In this document: in pieces, positions 17,362-27,328 of the stretch | How positions within the stretch are numbered: the first letter of the stretch is position 1 | Layout of the letters: each line of letters starts with the position of its first letter | From: Noviherbaspirillum galbum | GTDB taxonomy: Bacteria; Pseudomonadota; Gammaproteobacteria; Burkholderiales; Burkholderiaceae_D | Direction of reading: 5' to 3' | NCBI RefSeq assembly: GCF_010974945.1 | Contig: NZ_JAAIVB010000012.1 | Span: 248,001 to 312,000, forward strand | Length of the DNA: 64,000 nucleotides | Notes under the pieces: model-generated | Seen by the model: only the letters and a program-made list of their open reading frames with translations | What the model was told of the DNA's origin: nothing | Databases searched by the model: none | Position numbers and translations under genes: made by a program

Positions 17362-18201
17362 ATGTCCTACAAGACCGTCCTCGTGCACGTGGACGAATCG
17401 GAACACGCGGTGGCGCGTATCCGCCTCGCGGCCAGCATCGCCATGACGCAGAGCGCGCATCTCATCGGCACGGCGATGACCGGCGCATCACGTTACCTGG
17501 TACAGACGCGCATGCTGGCGGAGATGGATCCCCACCTCAAGACCCACCTCGATTTCCTCAAGGAACGCGCCCGGCGCGGGCTCGACATCTTCGACAAGAC
17601 GGCGCAGCAGGTGGGCATCGCCTCGCATGAAAAGCGACTGGTCGACGACGAAGCCGGCGGCGGCATCTGCCTGCAGGCGCGTTATGCCGACCTCGTCGTC
17701 ATCGGCCAGAACGACCCTGACGAACGCTCGCCCGTGGTCATGCCCGACTTCCCGCAGTACGTCGTGCTCAATTCCGGGCGCCCGGTGCTGCTGGTACCCT
17801 ACAGCGGCCAGTGCGAGCACATCGGCAAGCAGGTATTGATCGCGTGGGATGGCAGCATGTCCGCCACGCGCACCGTCACCAATGCCATACCCCTGCTTCG
17901 CCGCGCGCAGATCGTGGAGGTTGCCGTCATCAATGCCGGGGCCTGGACGCAGACCTATGGGGGGTTGCCCGGGGCCGACATCGCTACTTACCTCGGACGG
18001 CATGGCATCACGGCGGAGGTGGTGCAGCACCAAGCCGATGAAGCGATCGGGCCGGCCTTGCTTGGGCTGGCGGAGAAGCAGCAGGCGGATTTGCTCGTGA
18101 TGGGGGGGTATGGGCACACGCGCTTCCGCGAGATCGTGCTGGGCGAGGTGACGCGGGTGGTGTTGGAGAGGATGGCGATGCCGGTGTTGATGTCGTATTG
18201 A
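17362..18201 (+). CDS. Tandem universal stress protein (two UspA domains)
   Basis: Protein of 279 residues with two Usp folds. The first spans about 1-140 and the second about 155-279. The second has the nucleotide-loop pattern GxxG-x9-G (GGYGHTRFREIVLG), but glutamate replaces the usual Ser/Thr after the last glycine. The start ATG follows AGGAGAAATC. It is cytoplasmic and usually induced under stress; no regulatory site was identified. It converges with a chemoreceptor gene across a REP-like hairpin. Confidence 0.92.
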   Translation: MSYKTVLVHVDESEHAVARIRLAASIAMTQSAHLIGTAMTGASRYLVQTRMLAEMDPHLKTHLDFLKERARRGLDIFDKTAQQVGIASHEKRLVDDEAGGGICLQARYADLVVIGQNDPDERSPVVMPDFPQYVVLNSGRPVLLVPYSGQCEHIGKQVLIAWDGSMSATRTVTNAIPLLRRAQIVEVAVINAGAWTQTYGGLPGADIATYLGRHGITAEVVQHQADEAIGPALLGLAEKQQADLLVMGGYGHTRFREIVLGEVTRVVLERMAMPVLMSY

Positions 18202-18256
18202 GGGGCGACGGTCACCTGCGTTCCGACTGCCGCCATGCTCCCCGACTACTTGTGTC

Positions 18257-18276
18257 ATCCCCGCGGAGGCGGGGAT
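18257..18276. repeat. REP-like hairpin between convergent genes
   Basis: Perfect stem ATCCCCGC/GCGGGGAT with a four-base loop inside a TCATCCCCGCGGAGGCGGGG element, a type common in proteobacterial intergenic regions. It lies between the convergent Usp and chemoreceptor genes and could also limit read-through; no T-run is present. Confidence 0.7.
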
Positions 18277-18356
18277 CCCGCTTTCGTGCTGTCCTGGCCG
18301 GCTCCGGCGACGGGGAGCACCAAAGACCACGTCGTCGGCTCAGGTGGTTGCTCGCA

Positions 18357-20042
18357 TCAAAACTCCGTCCACTCCTCCCCGGCCATCGCATTTCCCCTTG
18401 CCACCTGCCGCCCTGCCGGCACCACTGCCCGTGACGCCGCCGCCGGCGCGGCAACCATCACTTCGCCGGCAGGCGCGGGCACGCGCACCGACGCGCCGGC
18501 GCCGAGCTTGAATATGCTTACCACGTGCGACAACCCCATTGCCTGCTCCTGCATGGACGCGGCGGCGGCGGCGGCTTCTTCCACCAGCGCGGCGTTCTGC
18601 TGGGTCACCTCGTCCATCTGGTTGATGGCGAGGTTCACCTGTTCGATGCCTTGCGTCTGCTCCTTGCTCGCCACCGAGATCTCTTGCATGATGTCCGTCA
18701 CCCGCTTCACGCTGGCAACGATCTCCTGCATGGTGGAGCCGGCTTCGTCGACGAGGCGTGCGCCGGTGTCGATCTTTTCGACGGAGTCGTCGATCAGTTC
18801 CTTGATCTGCTTGGCGGCGGCGGCGGAGCGTTGCGCGAGCTGGCGCACTTCGGTGGCGACGACCGCGAAGCCCTTGCCCTGCTCGCCCGCGCGCGCCGCT
18901 TCGACGGCGGCGTTGAGGGCGAGGATGTTGGTCTGGAAGGCGATACTGTCAATGACGTCGATGATGTCGACGATCTTCTTCGCCGAGTTGTTGATCGAAC
19001 CCATGGTGTGCACCACCTCGGAGACGACGGAGCCGCCGCGCACCGCCACTTCGGATGCGGACATGGCGAGCTGGTTGGCCTGGAAGGCGCTGTCGGCGTT
19101 CTGCTTGACCGTCGAGGTCAGCTCTTCCATCGACGAGGCGGTCTCTTCCAGCGAGCTGGCCTGGGTTTCCGTGCGTGCCGACAGATCCATGTTGCCGGAA
19201 GCGATCTGGCTGGAGGCGGTGGCGATGGTTTCCGTGCCGGTGCGCACTTCGCTCACGATGCGCACAAGGCTTTCGTTCATTTCCTTCAATGCCTGGAGCA
19301 GTTGTCCGGTTTCGTCGGCGCTGTCGACCTCGATGCGGTTGCTGAGGTCGCCGGCCGCCACGCTGCGCGCGATCTTCACTGCCTGCGACAGCGGCCGGGC
19401 GATGGAATGCATGAGCCAGAGGCAGATCGCGGCGGCGATCAGGATGGAGACCAGCATGCCGGAGAGGCAGGCGTTGCGGACCAGGAGATAGCGTTCCTGG
19501 GTAGCGTCGAACTCATGCTTGGCGGCGTCGAGCTGGAACTGCAGCAGGTTGTTGGTGGCCTTGTTGATCTCGGCGGCGTGCTGGTGCATCGGACCGCGCA
19601 TGGTGGCAGTTGCCTTGGGAATGTCTCCTGCCCGCAAGGCAGTCTCTGCCGGCTTCAGGCCCTCGCTGACGAACCGCGCGCGCGCCGCGACGAAGAGATC
19701 GGCCAGTTCCTTTTCCCGGGGCGTGATGTTGCCGTGCACGTAGGCTTGCCAGAGCTTGTCGATTTCCTGCACGCGCGCATCCACCGCATCCATTTCCTTG
19801 GCGATGCCGGCGCTGTCGTCGCTGGTGGCTTCGGCCACGGCAATCTGGTTCTGCTGAATGAGGCGCACGATGCGGTCGAGCTGGCCGGTCGGAACGAGGC
19901 GGTCTTCATAGTTGTCCTTCAACGCTTCATTCGCCGCATACAGGCTCGTCAGGCCGATGAAGGCGCCGCTGATGCACATCAGGCAAAGAAAGCTGACCAC
20001 GAAGATCAGGCGCGACTTGATGCTCAGGTTCTTGAATAACAT
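18357..20042 (-). CDS. Methyl-accepting chemotaxis protein
   Basis: Protein of 561 residues from ATG 20042, preceded by GGGGAAG; the frame continues 38 codons upstream without a better start. TM1 is at about 10-30, then a periplasmic helical ligand-binding domain of the 4HB type, TM2 at about 190-212, HAMP to about 265, and a full MA signalling domain with the hairpin-tip sequence [36 protein letters not shown]. The last five residues, EWTEF, fit the x-W-x-x-F CheR/CheB-docking pentapeptide, separated from the MA domain by an Ala/Pro-rich linker. The ligand is unknown. It is a stand-alone gene with no che cluster nearby. Confidence 0.95.
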   Translation of the reverse strand: MLFKNLSIKSRLIFVVSFLCLMCISGAFIGLTSLYAANEALKDNYEDRLVPTGQLDRIVRLIQQNQIAVAEATSDDSAGIAKEMDAVDARVQEIDKLWQAYVHGNITPREKELADLFVAARARFVSEGLKPAETALRAGDIPKATATMRGPMHQHAAEINKATNNLLQFQLDAAKHEFDATQERYLLVRNACLSGMLVSILIAAAICLWLMHSIARPLSQAVKIARSVAAGDLSNRIEVDSADETGQLLQALKEMNESLVRIVSEVRTGTETIATASSQIASGNMDLSARTETQASSLEETASSMEELTSTVKQNADSAFQANQLAMSASEVAVRGGSVVSEVVHTMGSINNSAKKIVDIIDVIDSIAFQTNILALNAAVEAARAGEQGKGFAVVATEVRQLAQRSAAAAKQIKELIDDSVEKIDTGARLVDEAGSTMQEIVASVKRVTDIMQEISVASKEQTQGIEQVNLAINQMDEVTQQNAALVEEAAAAAASMQEQAMGLSHVVSIFKLGAGASVRVPAPAGEVMVAAPAAASRAVVPAGRQVARGNAMAGEEWTEF

Positions 20043-20290
20043 GGACTTCCCCGCAGAGTTGGCTTGGCTTGACGACAGGACGGGCCCGTGCCGCGCGCTA
20101 TGACGTTGATATTTATCAAAATAACGGGACCAGAATAGGTGTTCCCGTTTTTGCAAACATTGATCTCAGTCAATTTTTCCAATATGTGAGCGCGCGCTGC
20201 CCGCGACGGTGCCGGGCGGCGTCATGGAAGGCTTGAAGTGTTCCCTTTTCGCCTCAATCCCGCACCGCGGTGCAGGCGGCAAGGATCAGC

Positions 20291-20665
20291 TCAAGGGCAG
20301 GAAGAGAGGGTGACGACGGGTGCCTGCTCGACGGAGCCGGCGAACTCGCTCATGGAATGGCACCGGCCGTCCCAGCAGAGCTGGTAATCGGCGACATAGC
20401 CCGAGCGGGCGAGATCGATGCTAGCGAAGGAAGACACGGCGGGCCGGTAATGCCAGGCGCCCTGACGAAAGACCGCGTCGTCGGGCGGTTCCATGCCGGC
20501 GCCGGAACCGCGAATGCGGGCTTCCTCGAGTTGCAGGCGCCCGCCGACGACGCGGTAGTCTTCTTCCCAGCGTATCTTTTCGATGGAATGGGTCCAGGCC
20601 AGCGTGAAGGCCTGGACAGGAACGACCACCGACAAGGCGGCGGCCGCCAGGCACAATGCCGTCAT
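20291..20665 (-). CDS. DUF1850 protein of TRAP/TAXI locus
   Basis: Protein of 124 residues. A hydrophobic N-terminus resembles a signal peptide or anchor, followed by the WTHSIEKIRWEEDYRV and GAGMEPP segments characteristic of DUF1850. Its ATG overlaps the stop of the fused TRAP permease gene (ATGA), so it is translationally coupled. DUF1850 genes are found almost exclusively beside TAXI-type TRAP transporters; the role is unknown but probably accessory to transport. Confidence 0.85.
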   Translation of the reverse strand: MTALCLAAAALSVVVPVQAFTLAWTHSIEKIRWEEDYRVVGGRLQLEEARIRGSGAGMEPPDDAVFRQGAWHYRPAVSSFASIDLARSGYVADYQLCWDGRCHSMSEFAGSVEQAPVVTLSSCP

Positions 20666-22752
20666 GCCGGCGCCAGGCGCTTTTTCTGCCAGAGATGCCA
20701 GCCAACGAAGCCGGCCGTCATGGCGAAACCGATTTCATCGGTCAGCGGAATGGCCGCCACCAGCAGGCAGGCCGCCACGACCACGACTACGCGCTCCATG
20801 GGCTTGAGCGGCATGGCGAAGAAACCCACCGTGCCCGCTGCCCACAAGGCGATCGCTACCACCGCCTTAAACACCACGTACGCAACGCTCAATGCCGTCC
20901 AGTCGCCCTGAAGCATCAGCTCGGGCGAATACACCGCCATGAAGGGCACGACGTAGCCGGCAATGGCGATCTGCGTCGCCTTCCAGCCGATCTTGTCAGG
21001 ATCGTCCTTGGCGATCGAGGCTGCGGCGAAGGCGGCGAGCGCGACCGGCGGCGTCAGGTCGGCCATGATGCCAAAGTAGAACACGAACATGTGCGACACG
21101 ATCAGCGGCACGCCGAGCTTGAGCAGCGCGGGCGCGGCGATGGCGCTGGTGATGATGTAGTTCGGGATCGTGGGAATGCCGGTGCCGAGCACGAGGCAGG
21201 CCACCATCGTCAGGATGAGCGACAGGAACAGGCTCTTTTCGCCGATCTCGAGGATGTAGCCCGCGAAGGTCGAGGCCGCGCCGGTGAGCGACAGCACGCC
21301 GATGATCACGCCGACGATCGCGCAGGCGACCCCGACCACCAGGCCCTGCTTCGCGCCGTCCACCAGGCTCTGCCGCAGCACCGCCAGCGTCACCCGCCCC
21401 TCGCGGTTCATGAACGAAACCAGGCACAGCACCGCGATGACGGCGATGATCGCGTAGATGCCGAATTTTGCGAAGCTTGCCGCGCCGAGTCCGACGGCCA
21501 GCCAGAACACGTAGCGGAAGGCGGCCGGCGACAGGCGCGCGGCGATGCCGGCGCCGAGGATGAGGATGGCGGTCAGGGCGAGTCCGGTCAGGCCGGCGAA
21601 CATCGGCGTGAACCCGTGGAACAGCATGTACACCAGCGCAGCCAGCGGCAGCGCGAGGTGCCAGTCGGTCTTGAGGGCGCGCCAGGCGCTCGGGATCTGG
21701 TCCTTGGGGATGCCGAGCAGGCCCATGCGCCCCGCTTCCAGGTGAACCATGGCGAAGGCGGTGAAGTAGTACAGCACCGCCGGGATGATGGCCGCCTTCA
21801 CGATGTCCGAGTAAGGCACGTTCAGGGTTTCGGCCATGATGAAGGCGACCGCGCCCATCACCGGCGGCATGATCTGCCCGCCCATGGAAGCCGTCGCCTC
21901 CACCGCGCCGGCGAACACGCCGGTATAGCCGAAGCGCTTCATCAGGGGAATGGTGAACTGGCCGACGGTGAGAACGTTGGCGACGCCTGATCCGGAAATC
22001 GTGCCCATCAGGCCGGAGGATATGACCGCCACCTTGGCAGGGCCGCCCTGCGCGCCGCCCACCAAGCCGAGCGCGACGTTGTTGAAGAGGCGGATCATGC
22101 CGGCATGCTCGAGGAAGGCGCCGAACAGGATGAACAGAAAGATGTAGGTGGCCGACACCATCGTCGGCGTGCCATAGATGCCTTCGGTGCCGAGGTAAAG
22201 CTGGTCGATGATCTGGTCGAAGCCGAAGCCGCGATGGGCCAGCGCGCCCGGCAGGTATTGTCCGAACATGCCATAGAGCAGGAAGGTGCCGCAAATGATA
22301 GGCAAGGCCTTGCCCATGATGCGGCGCGACGCCTCGAACACCATGACGACCACGATCGCGCCCACCACCAGGTCCGTCGTGGTGGGATCGCCGGCGCGCT
22401 GGATCAGGTCCGCCTCGAAGATCCAGTGGTAGAGCGAAAGGCCGAAGCCGCCTGCGGCCAGCAGCCAGTCGTACCAGGCGATCCGGTCCAGCGGCTGCTT
22501 CGCGTTCAGGGGATAAAGCAGGAAGGTCAGCATCAGCAGGAAGCCGACGTGGATCGAGCGGATCACCAGGCTCGACAGGGGGTGGAAGGCCGCAACGATC
22601 AGCTGGTAGGTCGAAAACGCGAGCGCCACGCCGATCATGACCTTGAGCGCAATGCCGACGAGCTTGCGCTGCGTTCCATGTTCCTCGAAGTCGTCGATCG
22701 CCGGCGGCGGGCCGTCACCCGGCGCGGGAGCGTGCAGATCCATGTGAGCCAT
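20662..22752 (-). CDS. TRAP transporter permease, fused small and large subunits
   Basis: Protein of 696 residues from ATG 22752, selected because AGGAGG lies eight bases upstream. A soluble N-terminus precedes about 16-18 hydrophobic segments: an N-terminal four-helix DctQ-like part and a C-terminal DctM-like part. Conserved features include the GSGVANV and GGQIMPPVMGAVAFIMAE segments around 260-310. With the upstream TAXI binding protein it forms a sodium- or proton-driven uptake system for an organic solute, probably a dicarboxylate or related acid (inference). Order is TAXI, permease, DUF1850. Confidence 0.93.
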   Translation of the reverse strand: MAHMDLHAPAPGDGPPPAIDDFEEHGTQRKLVGIALKVMIGVALAFSTYQLIVAAFHPLSSLVIRSIHVGFLLMLTFLLYPLNAKQPLDRIAWYDWLLAAGGFGLSLYHWIFEADLIQRAGDPTTTDLVVGAIVVVMVFEASRRIMGKALPIICGTFLLYGMFGQYLPGALAHRGFGFDQIIDQLYLGTEGIYGTPTMVSATYIFLFILFGAFLEHAGMIRLFNNVALGLVGGAQGGPAKVAVISSGLMGTISGSGVANVLTVGQFTIPLMKRFGYTGVFAGAVEATASMGGQIMPPVMGAVAFIMAETLNVPYSDIVKAAIIPAVLYYFTAFAMVHLEAGRMGLLGIPKDQIPSAWRALKTDWHLALPLAALVYMLFHGFTPMFAGLTGLALTAILILGAGIAARLSPAAFRYVFWLAVGLGAASFAKFGIYAIIAVIAVLCLVSFMNREGRVTLAVLRQSLVDGAKQGLVVGVACAIVGVIIGVLSLTGAASTFAGYILEIGEKSLFLSLILTMVACLVLGTGIPTIPNYIITSAIAAPALLKLGVPLIVSHMFVFYFGIMADLTPPVALAAFAAASIAKDDPDKIGWKATQIAIAGYVVPFMAVYSPELMLQGDWTALSVAYVVFKAVVAIALWAAGTVGFFAMPLKPMERVVVVVAACLLVAAIPLTDEIGFAMTAGFVGWHLWQKKRLAPA

Positions 22753-22861
22753 TCGTCCATCCTCCTGAAAGTATCGGCGCAGGTTCCGTGCCTGCGCTCT
22801 CGTCGTGTCGGCGGGCGGCGCCGGCCAGGCCGGCGGCCGCGTCTTGCGCAAGAATGCGGCG

Positions 22862-23821
22862 TTACTTCAGGACGCCGATTTCCTTGAAATACTTTTCGGC
22901 GCCGGGATGCAGCGGCACCGGCATGCCCTGGGTCGCCGCTTCCTTGCGGATGGACTTCGCCGCCACGTGGGCCGCGGTCATGGCATCGAGGTTGTCGAAC
23001 ATCGCCTTGGTCATCTTGTAGACGGTGTCGTCGGCCACCCCGGAGTGGGTCACGAGGAAGTTCTGCACGTAGGCGGTCGGCACGTTGGCGGCCTGGCCTT
23101 CATAGGTATTGGCGGGGATCACGCCGGACTGGTAGGCCGGGTCGCCGACCTTGGCCACGACGTCGGCCGGCACCGGCACGACCACGATCTTGACCGAGGT
23201 GGACAGGTCGCGCAGGGAGGACACGCCGAGGCCGGCGGACTGCAGCGTCGCGTCGAGCTGGCGGTTCTTCATGAGTTCCACCGATTCGCCGAAGGGCAGG
23301 TATTCCACCTTGGCGAAGTCCTTGTAGGTCAGGCCGGCGGCCTTGAAGATGGCGCGGGCATTGAGTTCGGTGCCCGACTTGGGCGCCCCGACCGAGATGC
23401 GCTTGCCCTTCAGGTCGGCCAGCGACTTGATGCCCGAATCCGCCGAGGCCACGATCTGGATGTAATTCGGATAGACGCCGGCGATGCCGCGCAGCTTCTT
23501 CAGCGGCGCCTTGAAGCCAGCCTCCTCGTCGCCCTTCCAGGCGTCGGACAGGGAATCGCCAAGGGTGAAGGCGACTTCGCCGCGTCCTGCCTGCAGCAGG
23601 TTGAGGTTTTCCGCGGAGGCCTTGGTGGCCTGCACCGAGGTCTTGGCATTGGGGAGTGCCTTGCCATAAATCTGGGAGAGCGCCACGCCGAGCGGGTAAT
23701 AGACCCCGCTGGTGCCGCCCGTCAGGACGTTGATGAACTGCTGTTGTGCCTGCGCGGGCGCGATGCCGGCAAGCCCGCACGCCGCGATCAACAGGATGCG
23801 GCGCAGAAGGCGTGATGTCAT
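22862..23821 (-). CDS. TAXI family TRAP transporter solute-binding protein
   Basis: Protein of 319 residues with a signal peptide cleaved after AQA (residues 23-25). The mature start has the hallmark LTGGTSGVYYPLG segment, followed by QATKASAENLNLL and the GAPKSGTELNAR segment of the TAXI/NMT1-like fold. It should be periplasmic and deliver substrate to the fused permease 109 bases downstream. GGAGACAAGC precedes the ATG. The ligand cannot be read from the sequence. Confidence 0.95.
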   Translation of the reverse strand: MTSRLLRRILLIAACGLAGIAPAQAQQQFINVLTGGTSGVYYPLGVALSQIYGKALPNAKTSVQATKASAENLNLLQAGRGEVAFTLGDSLSDAWKGDEEAGFKAPLKKLRGIAGVYPNYIQIVASADSGIKSLADLKGKRISVGAPKSGTELNARAIFKAAGLTYKDFAKVEYLPFGESVELMKNRQLDATLQSAGLGVSSLRDLSTSVKIVVVPVPADVVAKVGDPAYQSGVIPANTYEGQAANVPTAYVQNFLVTHSGVADDTVYKMTKAMFDNLDAMTAAHVAAKSIRKEAATQGMPVPLHPGAEKYFKEIGVLK

Positions 23822-24142
23822 GCTTGTCTCCGTTAGGTTGTCAGTTCGGCTTCATGCCGAATCATTGGCCATTGTATAAGGTCTTGGATCGTCGTGTCGC
23901 GAGGAAAAACAGGAAAGCGGCGAACGCCGGCGATGACGGTAATGACGAGGTAAAGCGCGGGAAGGTAACGATGGCTTCGCTGGCGCGCCGCGGTCGGCGC
24001 ATGCGGGGGCGTGGATACGGTCTTGCGGGGTCTTGCGGAGGGCGGGGGTGCCACACGGCGGCTTGCGCCGCGCGTGTGCCTGTGTGGTGGTCTGCCGGCG
24101 CGGGGCCGGCGCTGCCATGGAGTGACTGATGAACCGCCGGGC
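23822..24142. other. Intergenic region without recognised features
   Basis: 321 bases between the HTH gene and the TAXI gene, both on the minus strand. Open frames here are arginine/proline-rich and lack ribosome-binding sites. No hairpin terminator with a T-run was found. Confidence 0.4.
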
Positions 24143-24496
24143 TTAGTGCAGTGCGCCCTGCTGGCCGCCGCCCTGCGGGGGCGTGCTCTGCTGGGTGGCT
24201 GCGTTGGCATCCGGCTTCGGCTTGCCTTGCGCGTCGCTCAGGCGATACTTGGTGCGGCGATCGCCCATGAGGTCGCGCAGCTCGCGGATGCTCATGCCGG
24301 TCGTCTCGTGCATGCGGATCAGCAACGATGCGCCGATGGGCAGGCGGCGGTGGCGGATCTTGCTGATCACCGGCGGTGCCACTTCGAGCATACGGGACAA
24401 AGCCGCATCGTTCTTCAGGTTCATCTTTTCAAGCAGCGTATCCAGCAACCTGTTCGGGTCGTAGGTTTCCTGCCCTGCCAATGCGTGGTCGTTCAT
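24143..24496 (-). CDS. Small helix-turn-helix (lambda repressor-like) protein
   Basis: Protein of 117 residues from ATG 24496, with CGAGGAG upstream. Residues about 15-75 form a Cro/CI-like bundle of helices: LKNDAALSRMLEV, PPVISKIRHRRL and the scaffold helix ASLLIRMHETTGMSIRELRDLMG. The tail is Gln/Pro/Gly-rich and disordered. It resembles a group of short DNA-binding proteins common in Oxalobacteraceae, with no assigned function. A 612-base AT-richer region lies upstream and could hold its targets. Confidence 0.75.
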   Translation of the reverse strand: MNDHALAGQETYDPNRLLDTLLEKMNLKNDAALSRMLEVAPPVISKIRHRRLPIGASLLIRMHETTGMSIRELRDLMGDRRTKYRLSDAQGKPKPDANAATQQSTPPQGGGQQGALH

Positions 24497-25108
24497 GATC
24501 TGCTCCTCGGTAAGTGTTGTGACCATACTCAGGTGTAACAAATGACAGCTTGTTCCCCATTAAGTTTCCCGGTGCAATAGAAATTGTTTCAAAATCTTTC
24601 GGACTCCCAGCAAGCATGATCTTGCAGGCAGCGGGATGAATTTTGTCGGTCATCAAGGCTATCTTTGCTGCCACCTGAAGCTATGGAGTTTGCATATCGG
24701 AAAAGATTCCCTCGGCAATACAAATTTGCATCGCACCGGATAAATTTTTCCGCTTCCCTGCAAAGCAGTCGGCTTTCTTTACATTTTTACATTGGCCCCT
24801 CCCGCCCTACAGGACATCGTTGCCGGCGGTCACCCATGCCGTCCGGCCCGGTTCATGACATTGCTCATGAACGTCCGGGCAAGGCTTGATCTGTATTGTT
24901 TTCAATCCCTTGGAACAATTACATCGGACGCCCCGCGCCGCCGTTTTGGCTGCGCTCGCGGGCGCACGACGGAACGGGCACAAGATTTGCACCACTCCCT
25001 GCATCGCTCTTTGCCCATGAACTGATCATTCCCTTGCCTCGCCGGCGGACCGGCGGGAAGGTGGCGAGTCCGCACGGCGCAGGCGCAGCAACAAGGGGAA
25101 ATCGGCAC
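24497..25108. other. Long AT-richer intergenic region
   Basis: 612 bases between divergently transcribed small genes. The stretch 24530-24800 is visibly richer in A and T than its surroundings. A perfect 8-bp inverted repeat lies at 24851-24872. Reading frames in it lack ribosome-binding sites and known families. A small RNA cannot be excluded. Confidence 0.5.
24851..24872. promoter_or_regulatory. Palindromic operator candidate
   Basis: GTTCATGA and TCATGAAC are perfect reverse complements separated by six bases. The size and symmetry suit a dimeric HTH regulator. The cognate factor is unknown. Confidence 0.4.
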
Positions 25109-25402
25109 ATGGAATCAGGTGACAACCCGATGCTGGTGATTTGCATATCACCTGGCATCAACGATAGGTGGGACGTATCGGAAAAGGGTTTTGAGGAACC
25201 GCTTGCCTCGTTTTACGAGAAGGAGGATGCCTATGCATATGCAACTGCATTGACCAGGACCCGGAAGAACGCGACCGTCCTGCTCGAGGACAGGGAAGGC
25301 TTTTCGCCTCTCCTGCTTCCGCAGGTTCAGGACGACGTGTCTTCGGGCGACGAAGGAGCGCGGCATGATGGCCACGGCTGGCGGAGACCGGGGCTTGCAT
25401 GA
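25109..25402 (+). CDS. Small DUF2188-like protein
   Basis: Protein of 97 residues from ATG 25109, preceded by AAGGGGAAA. The core (about 8-65) has the beta-beta-alpha-beta pattern of DUF2188-like proteins: ICISPGINDRWDV, then a charged helix (YEKEDAYAYATALTRTRKN) and a final strand ATVLLEDREGF. The tail is polar and probably disordered. No function is known for the family. It stands alone, with 228 bases before the next gene. Confidence 0.6.
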   Translation: MESGDNPMLVICISPGINDRWDVSEKGFEEPLASFYEKEDAYAYATALTRTRKNATVLLEDREGFSPLLLPQVQDDVSSGDEGARHDGHGWRRPGLA

Positions 25403-25630
25403 CGCGGCGTATCCGGACCTGCCGTCGTCGCCGGCCTGGTTGTTCCGGAGTAGTCAGCGGTGACTGAGGAAGCACCTTGCTGCAAGTGGCGGAGAGTCAC
25501 CATCCGCGCGGGCGCTGCCAGCAAGGCAATCAGACACCAACCGATTTTGAATCACCGGCTGGCAATGAACCAATCTACAAGTTGTCAGTCTATTACGTAG
25601 CCAGTTTTTCAACATACTTAGGAGGTAAAC

Positions 25631-25900
25631 ATGAACTTCATCATTTGGATCGTTGTTGGCGGTATCCTGGGTTGGCTTGCTAGCCTCGTCATGCGCACTG
25701 ACGCCCAGCAAGGCGTTCTCCTGAACGTGATCGTCGGTATTGTTGGCGCGCTCCTCGGCGGCTGGCTCCTCGCACCGCTGTTCGGCACGGGCACCATCAA
25801 TTCGAATGATTTCAGCATCTCCTCGCTGCTGGTCTCGTTCCTTGGCGCAGTGATCCTGCTGGCCATCGTCAACCTGCTGCGCCGCGGCACGCCGCGCTAA
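25631..25900 (+). CDS. YeaQ/YmgE/GlsB family membrane protein
   Basis: Protein of 89 residues with three hydrophobic segments (about 2-20, 28-50, 64-84) and the glycine-rich family pattern GGILGWLASLVMRTDAQQG followed by NVIVGIVGALLGGWL. The ATG has a strong AGGAGG Shine-Dalgarno, so high expression is likely. These inner-membrane proteins are linked to general or envelope stress; the molecular role is unclear. A terminator follows the gene. Confidence 0.92.
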   Translation: MNFIIWIVVGGILGWLASLVMRTDAQQGVLLNVIVGIVGALLGGWLLAPLFGTGTINSNDFSISSLLVSFLGAVILLAIVNLLRRGTPR

Positions 25901-25932
25901 GCAAGACAGGCTGAAACAAACTCTCCGCTTCG

Positions 25933-25977
25933 TTTCGGAGCCGCTGCGCGAAAGCGCACCGGCTCCGAAATTTTTTG
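25933..25977. terminator. Rho-independent terminator, convergent genes
   Basis: TTTCGGAGCCG (25933-25943) pairs with CGGCTCCGAAA (25960-25970), followed by a T-run on the plus strand. A second small GCGC hairpin sits in the loop. It ends the YeaQ-like gene; the opposite strand offers few T residues. Confidence 0.85.
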
Positions 25978-25983
25978 TGCTTC

Positions 25984-27213
25984 TCAGTGCGCCTTCTTCG
26001 GCTTGTACTTCGACAGTTCCAACTTGCCGATCTGGTTGCGATGCACCTCGTCCGGACCGTCGGCGATGCGCAGCGAACGCGCGCTCGCATAGGCATGCGC
26101 CAGGAACTCGTCGGCCATGCCGCCGCCGCCATGGACCTGGATGGCCCAGTCGATCACCTGGCATGCCATGTTCGGCGCGGCGACCTTGATCATGCCGATC
26201 TCCTTCAGCGCGGCCTTGTTGCCGACGGTGTCCATCATCTGCGCGGCGTTGAGCACGAGGAAGCGCGCCTGATCGATCAGGATGCGGGCTTCGGCGATGC
26301 GCTCCAGCGTGACCGTCTGGTCGGCGACCGGCCTGCCGAAGGCGACGCGTCCAAGCGCGCGCTTGCACATCTTCTCCAGCGCGCGCTCGGCGAGGCCGAT
26401 CAGGCGCATGCAGTGGTGGATGCGGCCCGGGCCGAGGCGGCCCTGCGCGATTTCGAAGCCGCGTCCTTCTCCCAGCAAGATGTTCGTTGCCGGCACGCGC
26501 ACGTTCTCGAACAGCACTTCGCCATGGCCGTGCGGCGCATCGTCGAAGCCCAGCACCGGCAGGTGGCGCAGGATGGTCACGCCCGGGGTATCGCGCGGCA
26601 CGACGATCATCGACTGCTGCTTGTGCTTGTCGGGATTGTCGGGGTCGGTCTTGCCCATGAAGACGAACACCTTGCAGCGCGGGTCGTTCGCGCCCGATGA
26701 CCACCACTTGCGGCCATTGATGACGTAGTGATCGCCGTCGCGGGTGATGCGGCTTTCGATGTTGGTGGCATCCGACGACGCCACTTCCGGCTCGGTCATG
26801 GCGAAACAGGAACGGATTTCGCCGTTAAGCAGCGGCGTCAGCCATTGCCGCTTGATTTCCTCGCTGGCGTAGCGCTCCAGCGTTTCCATGTTGCCGGTGT
26901 CCGGCGCCGAGCAGTTGAACACTTCCGCCGACCAGCCGGCGCGCCCCATGATCTCGCACAGCGGCGCGTATTCGAGATTGGTCAGGCCGGCGCCCTTGTC
27001 GGATTCGGGAAGGAAAAGATTCCACAGGCCCGCCGCGCGCGCCTTGTCCTTGAGCTGTTCCATCAGTTTCGTCGGCACCCAGGCATCGCCGTTGCGGCGG
27101 TTGTCGGCGATCTCCTGGTGAAACCTGGCTTCATTGGGGTAGATGTGTTCGTCCATGAAGGCATTCAGGCGTGCCTGCAGTTCTTTTACCTTGGGGCTGT
27201 ATTGGAAATCCAT
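25984..27213 (-). CDS. Acyl-CoA dehydrogenase family protein (ACAD10/11-like)
   Basis: Protein of 409 residues with the FAD acyl-CoA dehydrogenase fold: N-terminal helical domain, the [13 protein letters not shown] flavin-binding segment, and the [32 protein letters not shown]-terminal signature. The last motif and length match the ACAD10/11-like branch, known for acting on 4-hydroxyacyl derivatives with a kinase partner, rather than short-chain enzymes. It is the last gene of a cluster with an SDR and a histidine phosphatase gene, divergent from LysR. Electrons would pass to the ETF encoded at 45.5-47.2 kb (inference). Substrate not proven. Confidence 0.9.
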   Translation of the reverse strand: MDFQYSPKVKELQARLNAFMDEHIYPNEARFHQEIADNRRNGDAWVPTKLMEQLKDKARAAGLWNLFLPESDKGAGLTNLEYAPLCEIMGRAGWSAEVFNCSAPDTGNMETLERYASEEIKRQWLTPLLNGEIRSCFAMTEPEVASSDATNIESRITRDGDHYVINGRKWWSSGANDPRCKVFVFMGKTDPDNPDKHKQQSMIVVPRDTPGVTILRHLPVLGFDDAPHGHGEVLFENVRVPATNILLGEGRGFEIAQGRLGPGRIHHCMRLIGLAERALEKMCKRALGRVAFGRPVADQTVTLERIAEARILIDQARFLVLNAAQMMDTVGNKAALKEIGMIKVAAPNMACQVIDWAIQVHGGGGMADEFLAHAYASARSLRIADGPDEVHRNQIGKLELSKYKPKKAH

Positions 27214-27328
27214 GATGTTGCTCCGGAGTGAGGGTAGAGAAAAACGAAAGCGATAGGGACGACAAGGGCCGCCTCCCCGCGAGGGGAGGAAAAAAATGCA
27301 TGCCGTGGGAAAGATCTCCCCGGGCGGG

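Noticed and set aside
23833-24210. Possible small genes between the HTH and TAXI genes
   Set aside because: Arg/Pro-rich frames on both strands, no ribosome-binding sites, no recognisable family.
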